DNA of 64,000 nt from Cheilinus undulatus (GCF_018320785.1 NC_054876.1:8062707-8126706); one strand, 5' to 3'. Counted from the stretch's first letter, positions 18,683-30,358 are shown. The notes: generated by a model not told the origin, from the letters alone. Numbers and translations: made by a program.

Positions 18683-18716
<34 letters not shown>
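18683..18716. repeat. Poly(T) tract
   Basis: Uninterrupted run of 34 T immediately before the Tc1-like remnant. It may be a retro-insert tail on the minus strand or slippage. Confidence 0.9.
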
Positions 18717-18717
<1 letters not shown>

Positions 18718-19394
18718 AGGAACTCCTTTCGTCTGTGCCATGACCAAGGAAGTTTACAGTGAGGTTGCAGTGATGGTTGTCCTCCTGGAACTTTGTCCCA
18801 TCTCCACACAGGATCTCTGGAGCTCAGTCAGACTGGCCATCAGGTTCTTGGTCACCTCTCTTACTAAGACACTTTTCCCCCCAATTGTTAGAGTTGACCA
18901 GCCCTTGGAAGAGTCCTGGTTGTTCCAAACCTATTTGGAGAATTACGGAGGCCACTGTGCTCTTGAGAACCAACATACATTTTTAAAGCCTTCCACAGAT
19001 TTGTGCCTTGCAACTATCCTGTCTCTGAGCTCTGCTCAGCTCCTTTGACCTCATGGCTTGGTTTTGGCTCTGATATGCATTGTCAGCTGTAAGGCCTTCT
19101 ATAGAGAGGTGTTCCTTTCCAAATCATATCCCATCAGTTTAATTTACTACGGGTGGACTCCAATCAAGGTGTAGACACATCTCAGCAAAGACTGAGAGAA
19201 ATGGGAGAAACCTGGGCTAAATTTGCTGTGTTGTTGCAAAGGGTCTGAGTGCCTATGTCGTGTGATATTTCAGGTTTTTTATTTTTAATGAATGTGCAAA
19301 AAGATCTAAAATTCAGTTTTACTGTAGCATCAAGCTGCAATATAACAAAACTGAAAAAAGTAAAGGGCGCCGAATACTTTCTTAATGCATTGTG
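18717..19394. mobile_element. Tc1/mariner-like DNA transposon remnant in gene B intron 6
   Basis: The segment runs through GTGGACTCCAATCAAGGTGT, GCAAAGGGTCTGAGTGCCT and ends GCCGAATACTTTCTTAATGC then ATTGTG, matching the well-known order and end style (inverse CAGTGCATTAAGAAAGTATT) of an abundant Tc1-like element of fish. Only one end is present and no full transposase frame survives. Identification is from memory of the family and not a search. Confidence 0.6.
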
Positions 19395-21001
19395 ATGTTT
19401 AGAATCTGGAAATTAAAGAAAGCACCAAGAGTAATGCGCTCTAGCATTATTTGCAGCAGCAGTTTTGGTTTTTTGTGTATGCTGCCAACACAGGTTTTGT
19501 TATTTGTTGAGCAAAGTAATCCATACAAAGATTGGGCTTCTCACCCCTACCCTCTCAGGTTTACTGAGTCAAGGTAACAGGAGTTAAAGCAACAAAAATG
19601 TGCTTTTTCAGATTTATGTGGCGTAAGCATCCGAAATTTGACGAGACCAGCATCACCCTCATCAGCAGTCTGTGGCCGGACAGTGTGCCTTCTTACCTGG
19701 ATGCTGTTTATGAGAACATTGGCAGGAACTTCATAGTGTTCTTCAAAGGTAAGAGCTTTAATTAATTAAATGGATGCTAAATGGATGTAAATGTAACACA
19801 GAAGTGTTTCTGTTTCAGGTCAGCAGTACTGGATCCTGAGGCAGCTTAAACTTGAGGAGGGATTTCCAAGAAACATCTCTGACTTTGGCTTCCCTTCTAC
19901 AATAAAATCCTTAGATGCAGCTCTTCACTTCAGAAATGAGCGCTATACTGTTTTCTTCACTGGACACCAGTGTTGGAGGTTTATTAGATCCAGTTATTAC
20001 ACATTTTTCCTCTTACTCTTATGTCAAGCTTAAAGGCTGTGGAAAGTACCTGCATGCTGATTCAGATTTCTTTCTTAACAAAAAACAAAACCAAAATGTC
20101 AGTCTGCTGTTATAAATGCTTTAATATGAAAATCACTGCCATATTAAACATGTGTAAAGTCCAGTTTCCCATGGCCCATTGTGAAACATTCAGAAAAAAA
20201 TACAAACCGATTTACACAGCACATTTCCCCTTTTTGTGTCTGTCATCATTTTTTGACGCAACGCTGTATTTCACATTTCCTATGTGAGTAAATGGGATTT
20301 GTTTTCACCATCCTTCTCATCTAATGTGGGTTTTTAGCCAAATCATCAGGATGACTTTGCTGTTTTTCCCACGTTTTACGTGCATTATAACCTTTTGGGG
20401 GGAAACAATGAATTTTAATTCATCATGATTACTCTCTGTTTTGAAGGTACAACGAGCTGGAGAAGACCATGGAGGGCTCACCGATGCTGGTAGAGGATCA
20501 GTGGCCCGGTGTGCCAACTCCTGTAGATGCAGCTGTCTTCTATGACAGCTCACTCAAAGAGTAAGTTTTCCTCTTATTAAACACATAACTAAGCAAAATA
20601 AAGACTTTTATGTTTCTAAAGATTATCCTGGGAGATTTTCCTGGGGTTATAAGAGTCACCAGATCAGCTTAGAAAAACATCAGGGCTGATCCAATTTCAC
20701 ATCACAAAGTATTAAACACCAGTCTAAGTTTAAAAAAAAAACAGCTTTTTATCCATCCATTCATTTATCCATCCATCCAGTTATAAATCAGTACATCCAT
20801 ATTTTTATCCACTAAGTCATCCATCCATCTCCACTAATTTATCTATTTGTTCACTATTCCATCAATCCATTTAATTCATATACAAAAAGATCATCTTTTA
20901 TCCATCTATCCATTAATTTATCCATCCATTTAATTATTAATCAATACATAATCAATACATCTCTTTATCCACTAATCCATCCATCCATTTATACACTAAT
21001 C

Positions 21002-22143
21002 CGTTGGTTCCCAACCTGGGATCTGGGAGATCTGAGGGGGAAAGGAGGCTTTGGTTGCTTTGAGGCTGCCAAAATTAGATTTGCAAATATTGACTAAAAC
21101 CATGATAAAACAGTTAATAAGTAGTTTATACTGAGGTATTTTAATAAGAAAAGCATGCATAGGCCTTTTTAGGGGTTTAACAGTGAAACAGTTCCAATCT
21201 ATGTAGACTAGGGGTGTGACGAGACGCTTATCTCACAAGACAAGACAAGACTTAGGCCCACGAGAATAGATTTTACACCTTTTTTTAATTTTGGAAAAAA
21301 TTGCATGGGTGGAGGATATCTCTTTTGTACAACTGAAAGTGACAATTGCAAAGCATTCAGGTCTATTCAAAAATGTTTAAACTAACTCCTGTTGTACTGA
21401 ATAGGCTATCAATGCTTCCAAAAAGTATGTTTTGTCTAACTTGACTCAAACTGTATATTTTAATGTTCTTCAGATCAAACCTTTCATTTTAACAGTCTAC
21501 AAAATCATTAATTTACTACACTATGTACTCATCGCTACAATTACAATAACTATATTTAATATGATATTTAATTTTAAATAATAAAAGCATTTAGATTATT
21601 TTCTAAGAACTTAAAGCCCTGTTTACGGTCTGAAATATAAAGAGCTGCATCAGTAAAATCAAACTATTTCTCATCCTCTTTAGATACATCCATATTTAAA
21701 ACATTCAAACGAAATATTTCTGTCAATAACATGTTTGCTGTAATTTAGAGAAATAGATTATTTTGTCGTTCTGTGCGCTTTTTTTCTCATATCAGCTTTG
21801 ACAGTGTTGGACACGATGCACAGATTCGTCAGATGTGTGTGTATTGGTGAGTGAGTGTATGTCTCTGCTCTGTTTGCGGTCAGACAACCAGGGCGCGTTT
21901 ATCTGGAGCAAGAACTTCGCTTTTTGGAGCTAACAGTGGACTCTATGGCGCTCTAACAGTTTGTTTTGCTCCTACTGTCTGCGCAATATTGATCTCGCGA
22001 GATAGATTTTTCCACGACAAGAAATCTTGTTTTGATCTTGCAAGATCTCGTCACACCCCTAATGTTGACTTTTTTTGGGGGGGGGGGGGGGCGCTTCGGT
22101 AGATTTGTGGGGGGCTGCGAGGAAAAATGGTTGGGAAACACTG
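21002..22143. mobile_element. Outer hAT element with perfect 8-bp target duplication
   Basis: Left end CGTTGGTTCCCAACCTGGG; right end GGTTGGGAAACACTG, whose inverse is CAGTGTTTCCCAACC. The 8-mer CACTAATC occurs exactly at 20994-21001 and 22144-22151. It interrupts the CCAT-type tract and has itself been interrupted by the element at 21209-22061. Confidence 0.85.
21209..22061. mobile_element. Inner hAT element nested in the outer one
   Basis: Perfect 16-bp inverted ends TAGGGGTGTGACGAGA at 21209 and 22046-22061. Flanking 8-mers ATGTAGAC (21201-21208) and ATGTTGAC (22062-22069) agree at 7 of 8 positions. 853 bp, no transposase recognised. A G-run of about 14 at 22078-22091 lies just outside. 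Confidence 0.85.
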
Positions 22144-22613
22144 CACTAATCCATCCACCAACCCAGGCATCCATCCAAGTTTTCATCCATCCAATTATTA
22201 ATCAATATATCATTTTTTATTGATCCATCTGCCCCCCTTCCACTATCTACTGTATTTATCCACTAATCCACGGGTCATCAGTTAAAATTCTTTGAGGTCC
22301 ATTTTGACAAAATTGTCTTAAGCAACAGTCTGCAGTATAAATTCATCTAACCTGTCCAGTTCATAAAAAACACTAAAAACAATATTTTCATGAACTGGGA
22401 TAATACTGTTATAATAGAACAATACTTGTAAAATTTTCATCCATCAAACCAATAAATAATCAATCCATCCATCCACCCATCATCTTATAAATAATCAATA
22501 CCTCTATCAATCCATCCATCCATTCATCCATCCAGCCAGCCGGCCAGCCATTATTAATAGGATTGTCCATTCATCCATCATCTTATAAATAATCAATACC
22601 CCTATCAATCCAT

Positions 22614-22614
<1 letters not shown>

Positions 22615-22665
<51 letters not shown>
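22615..22665. repeat. (TATC)n microsatellite
   Basis: About 12-13 uninterrupted TATC repeats inside the wider CCAT-type tract. Likely polymorphic. Confidence 0.95.
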
Positions 22666-22666
<1 letters not shown>

Positions 22667-23960
22667 CAGCCAACCATTACTAATTAAATTGTCCATCCAT
22701 CCATCATCTAAAAAATAGTCCATCCATTCGTTCATCTACTAATCCATCCATCCATCCATCCAATAAATAGTTAATCAATTCATCCACCCATCACCTAATA
22801 AATAATTGATACCTCCATCAATCAATTTATCCATTATCAGTTTAGTTATCCATCCATCTATTCTGTCCATCTATCTGAACATCCATCCATCCATCTGTAC
22901 ATCCATTATTTATTAAATTCCTCATCCGTCTATTCATCCATCACTGTAATTGTCTTCAGTACATCTTTTTGTCTATCTTTCTGTCCATCATCCATCTTTC
23001 ATCCACCCATCCATCCATCCATCGACCAATCAGTCCATCATCTCATAGCATATTTGAGTGTGCATTACATTCTTCATTTTTTCAGTTATAAATATATATT
23101 TTTTCAGTTATGTATTGTTATGTTGTAAGCTGCATTCCCAGGTTAAGTTGAAACATTAAACTATTTTAGATTTTTAACATGGATGTAAGTTAATCTATAA
23201 CTAAAGTGGTACAATCCTACAGTTGTCACAGACATCATGACCATTGTTAATGATCATTTAGAATAGTTTAATTCTCACATGTTCTGTCATTATCTCTTGG
23301 AGATTTACTCAAGATCTAACACCACCATTACGTGCATTTTATCTAAAACTATTATCTATCTTCTTTCCAAACAGAATTTGTGAACTTCTTCGTGGGAAAC
23401 ATTCACTACAAATTTGATCCAAACTCTAAACGTGTCGTCTCCACTGGACCGCTCAACGACGAGCTGGACTGCAGGGCAACTGAGGACAATGAAATCCTGT
23501 CTGACAGGAGATAAGTCACGAAGTCAGCCTCTGTGTTGACCGATGATGAAATTACTTCTGCTTTTTATGCTTTTTGCATACAACAAGAGTTACAAAACTG
23601 TAACAGTAATAACCACAATGTACCTAATAATGTGGGAGTGGATGAATAACAGAGAAGTGTCTGACAGTGTTACATAACTGTAAAAACATACTGTTACCAT
23701 CACGCTTGTTCCTTTTTGGACCAAAGATTATTTCAGGTGTGTTTTTGTTGTGATGTTTGTTTGTATATAAATTTGATGTTGTTTTTAATGTATCATATTT
23801 TTGGTTGTGCTTTTTTAAAAGGATTTTTTGTTAAAAACACAGCATATAAATTCAGCCTCCATGGGGCTTTTAATCAAAAAGATAAAAAAGATGATGATTA
23901 GAGACGTACTGTTTGGCTCTGCCCACCGCCACTGCTCAATTTTAATTAAGAAGTCTTTTC

Positions 23961-23966
23961 AATAAA
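23961..23966 (+). promoter_or_regulatory. AATAAA, candidate poly(A) signal of gene B
   Basis: AATAAA about 450 bp after the gene B stop. It is the first canonical hexamer in a plausible 3' UTR position. Confidence 0.4.
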
Positions 23967-24015
23967 AACTACTCTTTAAATCATATTTTTTTGTTTAATG
24001 CATGAATTTCAAATC

Positions 24016-24138
24016 ATGAGGGAGAAAAGCTGCTAAAAGTGGCCTTCCTGGTTCATACTGCAAGCTTCTTAAAAAATATTCTGGAATAGATCAGAGCATC
24101 AAGAAAGAAGGGCACTTTTAGCAGCTTTTCTCCCTCAT
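24016..24138. repeat. Perfect 26-bp inverted repeat (foldback) downstream of gene B
   Basis: ATGAGGGAGAAAAGCTGCTA plus six more bases at 24016-24041 is the exact inverse complement of 24113-24138, separated by 71 bp. Similarity continues weakly on both sides of each arm. It could be a tiny MITE or a palindromic relic. The loop is too large for a typical pre-miRNA. Confidence 0.8.
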
Positions 24139-24153
24139 CTGATTCATCTATAG

Positions 24154-24467
24154 CAGTGGTTCCCAAACTTTTCCTGTGTGGCCCCCCTTTGTTACATGTT
24201 TTCTCTTAACCAAAACTTTGTCCTGGCTGCTGTTATGGTTGCACTCCGCTATGGATCGTAAAACATTTGGCGTATGCTGTTCTCCTTGACCATCTGTTGC
24301 TCACGGTGGTAGTAGAGGAGCAGAAGACCCGAACACAATCATATAATCCAGGGTGCAAATTGTTGTGGGTGGGGGGTCATGGATCACCTGATAACCAGCT
24401 GAGAGAAGTTTATACAGGAAACGTACGTGACGTTTTGGAATCTGCTTGTGGCTCTGCACGTGTTTAA
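24154..24467. mobile_element. Orphan hAT left end
   Basis: CAGTGGTTCCCAAACTTTTC at 24154 is a typical hAT terminus, followed by GTGGCCCCCC. No matching right end was found before the next TIR element at 24468, so the element is truncated or interrupted by it. Confidence 0.5.
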
Positions 24468-24974
24468 GGCCCCGTCCACACGGAGACGAAAATGATATAT
24501 TCCCGTTTTGTTTTGAAAAAGATTTCCGTAAAGACAGAATCGTCTCAGGAAATGTCAGCGTAAGCACGGAACCACTGAAATGACTGAAAATGCTGTAGTG
24601 CATATGCCAAGCCTGTGCGTGGTGCTGTAGTGGTGCCACAGAAATGTGCCAAATGAGAAAAGAAGATCACAGAAAACTGACACAAAATTTCTTCTTGTTG
24701 CCCTTGTGGTTGTTCTCAGTGTTGGATTTAAGAACATATGGTGGTTTCACGGTGGTGGTAAAAGAGCATCAGCTTTTGATGTAAAAGCCATAATAAGCTC
24801 AGTAGGTTCTGCAGCACGAACGCAACCGTGTAATCGGCCATTGTTGTGTTGGTTGGACCCGCGCAGGTGCCTTAAGAGAGCTACAATGTGTGTGACATAA
24901 TCGTTTCAAGAAAGATGCAGATAGCCGTCCACACGGAGATGAAACAGTAGTCGTTTAAGGATTATGCACTCTGG

Positions 24975-26765
24975 GACCCATTTTCAAAAAGCATAAATTA
25001 CATTGCTCCAATTACAAAATTGATAAATCAGTCAATACAAGAAAGTGTTTTTCCTAACACCCTGAAATCCGCTATTGTAACTCCCATTCACAAAGCAGGA
25101 AATAGACAGGAAATTAGCAACTATAGACCAATCAGTATTCTTCCTACTCTCTCTAAAGCTATTGAAAAGGTGGTTGCAGCACAAATCGTATCACATCTAG
25201 AGTCTGAGAACCTGCTGCATCCTATGCAGTTTGGCTTCAGGGCAAATCACTCGACTGAAACAGCATGCTGCCACTTTATTGAAACAATTAAAATGAATCT
25301 GGATGAGGGAGGAGTGGTAGGAGCAGTCTTCCTAGACCTACGCAAGGCTTTCGATACAGTCAATCATTCAATCCTTCTTTCTAAACTGACAAGGTACCAA
25401 TTAACCATGAATACTGTGAACTGGATAAAATCTTATCTGTCTGGTTGCTCCCAGTGTGTACGCATAAATGAAGCTATATTAGCAAAAAGGGTCTGCACTA
25501 TGGGGGCGCCACAAGGCTCCATCCTAGGTCCGCTGCTTTTTACATTGTATATAAATGATCTTCCATCTGTCTGTGAAAATGATATAAAAATCCAGATGTA
25601 TGCAGACGACACTCTGATCTATACGTATGGGAAAAATATTGATGAAGTGGCAGATAGGCTATCTGATCCCATGGAAAAAGTTTTTAAATAGCTAAATAAA
25701 TTGTGCCTTACTTTAAATATAGAAAAAACAGCCACCATGTATTTTACCAGCAAACAAAAACACAAGGACTATCCTAACGTAAGTGTAAATGGAGAAAACA
25801 TAAACAATGTAACTCAGTTCAAATATTTGGGTGTTATATTAGATCCTACACTTAGCTGTAAAAAGCACATGAAACAGATGAGCTGCACTCTTAAATACAG
25901 CCTTGCAAATTTCAGATGTATCAGAAACTCACTTACACTGAATCTTTTTTAATGCTATGATCTTATCTCATTTTTCTTACTGTATATCATGCTGGTCTCA
26001 AGCAAACAAGACTGCTCTGAAACCTCTCCACTCACTGTACAAACAGGCTCTTAAAATTTTGGATAAAAAGACGCGGCAATATCATCATTGTCGTATCCTT
26101 AATAAACATAAGATGCTTAGTTTCGAAAATATGATCACGTTCTCAAATGTACGTTTGGTTTTTAAAATTTTTCATGGAACTGCACCTCCACCCCTTAAGG
26201 CCTTCGTTCACCTGACCTCTGAATGGATGAACAGAGCAACAAGAACAGCCTCTCAGTGGCAGTGCAGTATTCCATTACGTACCACAGCTTTTGCACAGTC
26301 AGCTTTCTCATACATAGCCATAAAAGAGTGGAACAAGCTCTCAAATGAACTAAAGATCAACACAAACTATAGTGTCTTCTCCAGAGAAACAAAAAACTGG
26401 ATTATTAGAAATCAAGCCTGTCAGCATTGACTAGTCTTTTAACATAAATTCTTTTAATAATTATATTTCTACGTCTTTGAGTGTGTGTGCCTTTGTTTTA
26501 AATCTTTGTCTTTGCACTAAAATTGAATGTATGCACTTTCTATGAACAAAATGTATTTTCCTATGCTTTTATACACTGTCTGTACTGTAAATGCACTTTA
26601 TATCTATACCTTACTTTCTCTTTTGCCTGCCACAGGGACTGCAGATGGAAATTAGCTAGAAAGCTATAATCTGGTGCAGAGCATCTCTACTCCGATGAGT
26701 TTAATGTTTTTTCTGTACAAGGGCCCTGACAAATAAAAGTAAAAAAAATATATATATATATATAC
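24975..26765 (+). mobile_element. 5'-truncated L2/Rex-like LINE inside the TIR element
   Basis: RT coding sequence starts abruptly at about 25000, with no endonuclease. The element ends in AATAAAAGTAAAAAAAATAT and a (TA)n tract at about 26733-26764, the A-rich tail expected of target-primed insertion. The flanks on both sides belong to the GGCCCC-ended DNA element. Confidence 0.8.
25020..26430 (+). pseudogene. LINE reverse transcriptase, one stop and one frameshift
   Basis: Open segments 25020-25691, 25701-25952 and 25957-26430 make up one RT. Visible motifs are NYRPISILPTLSKAIEK, LDLRKAFDTVNH, GAPQGSILGPLLF, the catalytic YADD at 25599-25610 and QFKYLGVILD in the thumb. A TAG at 25689-25691 sits where a Trp codon would be expected, and the frame changes near 25950. 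The C-terminal segment, typical of L2/CR1-like ORF2 (RTASQW and EWNKLSNELK), runs to 26430. The low damage suggests a younger copy than the LINE at 2610-4640. Confidence 0.85.
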
Positions 26766-26874
26766 AAAGTATAGTTTACAGTCACCTGAAACGCCGTTTC
26801 CGTGTGGATGAAACGCTGATATGACAAAAAACTTTTGCATATACGCCTGAATTCGTCTCGGTGTGGACGGGGCC

Positions 26875-29854
26875 TATGTCAGAAATTCATTCACGTCATG
26901 AGTTTTGGGCTCCCAAAACGCCGGTTCCATGTGGATGAAACGGGGATATGATAAGATACATTTGCGGATACTCCACACTGCATTTTACCTGCTGAAGAGG
27001 AGAAGGGAGTAACCCCCGCAAAACAAACACCTGAAAGAAAGAGGCTGCAGTGAAAGCCTGGAAAAGCATCACAAAAGAAGAATGCAAAAGTTTGGTGATG
27101 TCAGTGGATCACAGGCTTGATGCAGTTAATACAACTAAATATGAAGTCTAATTCACTTTAATCTATTTTAAGTCTATCTACTCCTGTACTTTTGCTCACC
27201 TTAAAATGTGCTGTTCAGTTAGAATAAATGCTATTCTCCAATGTAATGTAAATATCTGTCTTGATGTCAAACCCAAATGTTTTCAGTGTATAGCAAAAAT
27301 AAAGGAATTAGTCTCACTGTTCCAGAACTTTACAGGGGACTAGTCATTTTTTAAATTGATGTAGACATTTTAGAGACAAAGTTCTTCTTCTTGTATACGT
27401 GAAATGCCACATTTTAATGTTATAACTTTGCATAATGTGCTTTTTACTGTTTCATGAGGCCCTACTTGTACAGATTTATAATTATCATTATTAAAGGAGT
27501 TCTTTTTTTATTACAGTACTTTCGTTTTGAGTGTCTGTGTATGCTCACGTTGATCAATCCACCTCAGACGATATATTGCAGCAGACGTCACTCCTTGCCC
27601 AGTATTTTGAAATGGTGACTAAAACATAGACTTCCACTAACAGGAACACACAGCTGGTAGTTATTAACAGACTTAGCCAGGTGGAAAGTCACCAGCACAC
27701 TGACTCATGAAGATTTTACATGAAATAAAAACGTGTTTGCATGAAGGAGACAATCAGCTTCATGAACTCAGTGAAAGTACAAAAGAGTTTTGATCCACAA
27801 TTGACAATATTTGTGACTCATGTGAGATTGTTACAGGTGGTTGGGTATTATGACATGCTTTGTGGTTCAAGTGTGCATCATATGAAGGATTAATTTTCTC
27901 AAAGTTATATAACTCCCTAACCTGTCAGGACTTTTAATCTGAAATGTAATGCATTAGAACCATTGTTCATGATAACAGGACTCGGCATGTTCATGCTTGG
28001 CAGCAGACACAAAACTATTTTACTGAAGGCAACGACAGTGTCAGAGCTGTTAGACAGAGGTCACTGGCATGTCACTGGAAAACTCAGAGGACAAAAATTA
28101 CCAGAACCAAAAAAGAACTTAAAACGTTTACAAAAGGCAAAAGTTGGTGTAAAATTTGTCAGAGGAGATTTATGAAAAAGAGCTGCATGGCATAGAAAGT
28201 ATACAGTACTTTAAGAGTAAAACAGTGTTTACAACAACAAAAGCTTTTGACTCACAAACATCAAACTTAATTATTATTCAATCCAGAATTTCTTAACCTT
28301 TGTTCTGTCATGTCATCCTGTAAAAAAGTAAAATATCTCAAGACATCAATAAAATATTGATTTAAAAAAATGTCCGCATCCCTGTGACTGCTGGAGGAGT
28401 CTTTAGTTTTAGGATTAACAATTTAAATCTCTGAAGCATTGGTTCTAATCTGGTTGGTCAGGGTTCAAAGGTCAGCCGCAGAGCCCTTTTACGTGGGTCA
28501 CAATTTTGTGCCAGGATAATAAAAAACAAAAGAGGTGTCAAAAGTCTATAAAGTACGAGGCCATTATTGGGATACATTGGTGTATTTTTTAACTTTGTTT
28601 TACAGAGATAATTAGTGCATTTATTTTTTTCTCATTGTTTCCACTTGTATTTCTCTTTTTCTTGGACTAAAAAAAGCAGCTTTCCCATTATAATCATGTA
28701 ACTCCACAAGGTCTCAAGAAATTTGGGGAAAATGTACATTATCATAGGGAAATGGGGTGTAAAAAAATTTTCTACTCTTTTCAGTCATATGTTTGGTCCA
28801 TCCAAGATCAGAACTGCTAAGATTTTAATCAAAGAACTTATTCTTTGTAGAAATTTTTTAAATTTGGTTTGTGGTGTGTCCTAAGGTTATTTGAGAATCC
28901 CTGCTCCAAATCACTTTCCCAAAAACTATGATACCTCTATTTTTTATGGGATTCAGTGCATAGACCTGAAAAACACATTTTTGTGCCAACCTGCAGAACT
29001 GAAAACACAGAAGCATGATTCTGGGGCAGCGCTAACTGGCGTACGCCTGTTTATTTGTCCAAGACACTGGCATGATTTTAGGAAAAGGGAAATTGAGACA
29101 ATTTTGATTATCAACATTGAGATAGCTAGCAATCTGCTTATTTGTGGTCATTCTTGGTTGATTTGAAGCATTTTGAAGGCACCCCGATGATTCCTAAAGA
29201 CACTCTCTGATCAAACCTGAGGTAGTCATGTATACAGCATTATCTAACATCATTTACCTGATTATGAAAAATCACATAAACACATAGTACATTATTGCAT
29301 AATCATCCGCATGTAAACTGTTTAGCCTAGTATGGAGTCATTTTTGTTGTAAAACTCAAAAGCACATTTTAATGCTTAAGAGTATTACTTATTGATTTAA
29401 AGCTGAGAATTTTCTTTGAAAAACCATTAAAGCCTGCCTTTGTGCTCTAAATGTCTGCTGGGTCTCAAATTCAGTTGCTTGCTCATAATTTCCCGTGTGT
29501 AACAGCCACTCTCCTCTCATCCAGGTTGCTTCCACTTGCTTTTGAAACTGCCGCACACTTATTTTTCTATACCTGCATAGGAAACCTTTTCTGTGTGTAC
29601 ATATGTCTGCTGTTGGATTTTCTTTGATGAACCCACCAATAGGAAGCAGGTAGAGGATTGTTGCTGCTGTGCTGTTCTCCAGGAGTCCTCTACTTTGACT
29701 TCACATCTTAAATCCCATACTTCTGTTAGCGTACTTTATTACAGTACACTTGAATGCAGTATAGAGCCCTGAATCACAGTGGGTTAGTATTGACCCAAAT
29801 CGCACACTGCTGTTTTGCACTGTTGCTGTTTTGGGACATTTATGCCTGTATTTT
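26875..29854. other. Intergenic, no gene or element boundary recognised
   Basis: Apart from one more copy of the CCATGTGGATGAAACGGGG motif at 26925-26943, I see no exons, TIR pairs or RNA genes. AT-rich with scattered short ORFs lacking motifs. It separates the A/B part of the cluster from the tandem MMP units. Confidence 0.4.
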
Positions 29855-30061
29855 GCAAGGATAGTGAAAAGATTTTGATGGAATAACTTCCTACATTTGC
29901 TAGTCATTGTTTTTCGAACAGTTTTAAGTATTTTTGTTTTTTTTTTATCATGTTCATTATGTTCTCTCTGCTTGTCTACTATCTTTATGACCTTGACATT
30001 AAAATGAGGAAAATACAATGTATTTTCATAAGATTAAAGCTTTGAATGATCTGATTTTCCT

Positions 30062-30086
30062 TTATTTATTTATTTATTTATTTATT
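30062..30086. repeat. (TTTA)n tract
   Basis: About six TTTA repeats upstream of the gene C promoter, absent at the matching place in units 2 and 3. Confidence 0.85.
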
Positions 30087-30270
30087 TTTTAGTCCAGAGT
30101 TATTTTGTAACAAGGACATATTCTAAAACTACACCTGCAGGAGATTGTGACAATACAGTAGTAGTATTGTGGAATCATTTCCTGAAAATCTTCCAAATTA
30201 TAGTGTTATGTCATTAAATCAGAGTGTCTTTATGTGGGAAACTTTTTTATATGATGAGCAATAAAAGTGC

Positions 30271-30358
30271 CACTTCCTCTCTTAACCAAGTAAGGAAAAC
30301 TGAGTCACTGAGTCCAGGAGGTAGTTCCTCAACACGCCCTGTTTCTGCCTTTAAAAGA
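30271..30358 (+). promoter_or_regulatory. Collagenase-type promoter of gene C (ETS, AP-1, TATA-like)
   Basis: CACTTCCTCT at 30271-30280 (inverse AGAGGAAGTG, an ETS/PEA3 match), an exact AP-1 site TGAGTCA at 30301-30307, and CTTTAAAAGA at 30349-30358 as TATA-like box, 42-50 bp before the ATG. Known mammalian MMP1 and MMP13 promoters have the same order, so induction by AP-1 and ETS factors in inflammation or remodelling is inferred. Confidence 0.75.

Larger units (their letters stand above)
20748..23050. repeat. CCAT-type tetranucleotide-rich intron 9 of gene B
   Basis: Degenerate TCCATCCATC arrays with TTATCCACTAATCCAT-like longer units fill this part of the intron, interrupted by a nested pair of hAT elements (21002-22143). 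The tract probably grew by slippage and makes this intron about 2.8 kb. Confidence 0.85.
15004..23514 (+). pseudogene. MMP20-like metalloproteinase, gene B (exons 5-10, probably decaying)
   Basis: Exon-like segments: 15004-15165, 16972-17101, 19612-19748, 19819-19978, 20447-20560 and 23375-23514. The first four have the paralogue exon sizes (exon 7 is 3 bp longer). Exon 5 encodes an intact zinc site HEFGHAFGLPH with Met-turn GAIMYP. Exon 6 has a basic hinge and TCDPDLLFDAV, the hemopexin start. Exons 7-9 carry hemopexin blades, and exon 10 holds the closing Cys (ELDC) plus a 12-residue tail. GFNL before the helix and TCDP recall MMP20/enamelysin, but fish-specific MMPs are possible. Oddities: exons 1-4 are absent from the 2.6 kb back to gene A; the exon 8 donor is GTTTAT; splicing the GTAAGT after exon 9 to the AG at 23373-23374 shifts frame and stops within about 15 codons, whereas homology needs the other phase. 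Introns are large and transposon-filled. Probably a pseudogene, but four clean exons leave room for a diverged working gene. Confidence 0.6.
24468..26874. mobile_element. TIR DNA element interrupted by a LINE
   Basis: The left end GGCCCCGTCCACACGGAGAC (24468 on) is matched inversely by 26852-26874 with one mismatch in 23 bp. Sub-terminal copies of the same motif occur at about 24928 (CCGTCCACACGGAGATGAAA) and 26790 (CCGTTTCCGTGTGGATGAAA), and one beyond the right end at 26918. The central part is a LINE (about 24975-26765), so the original element was about 600 bp. The target duplication is not clear and the family was not assigned. Confidence 0.75.

Noticed and set aside
22078-22103. G-run near 22080 as a possible G-quadruplex or promoter
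   Set aside because: A homopolymer inside a hAT element with no gene nearby.
22613-22665. Regular short repeats considered as a CRISPR array
   Set aside because: Simple TATC microsatellite without spacers, in a vertebrate genome.
28891-29166. 91-codon ORF in the interval before the tandem units
   Set aside because: No motif, AT-rich composition and no splice or promoter context.
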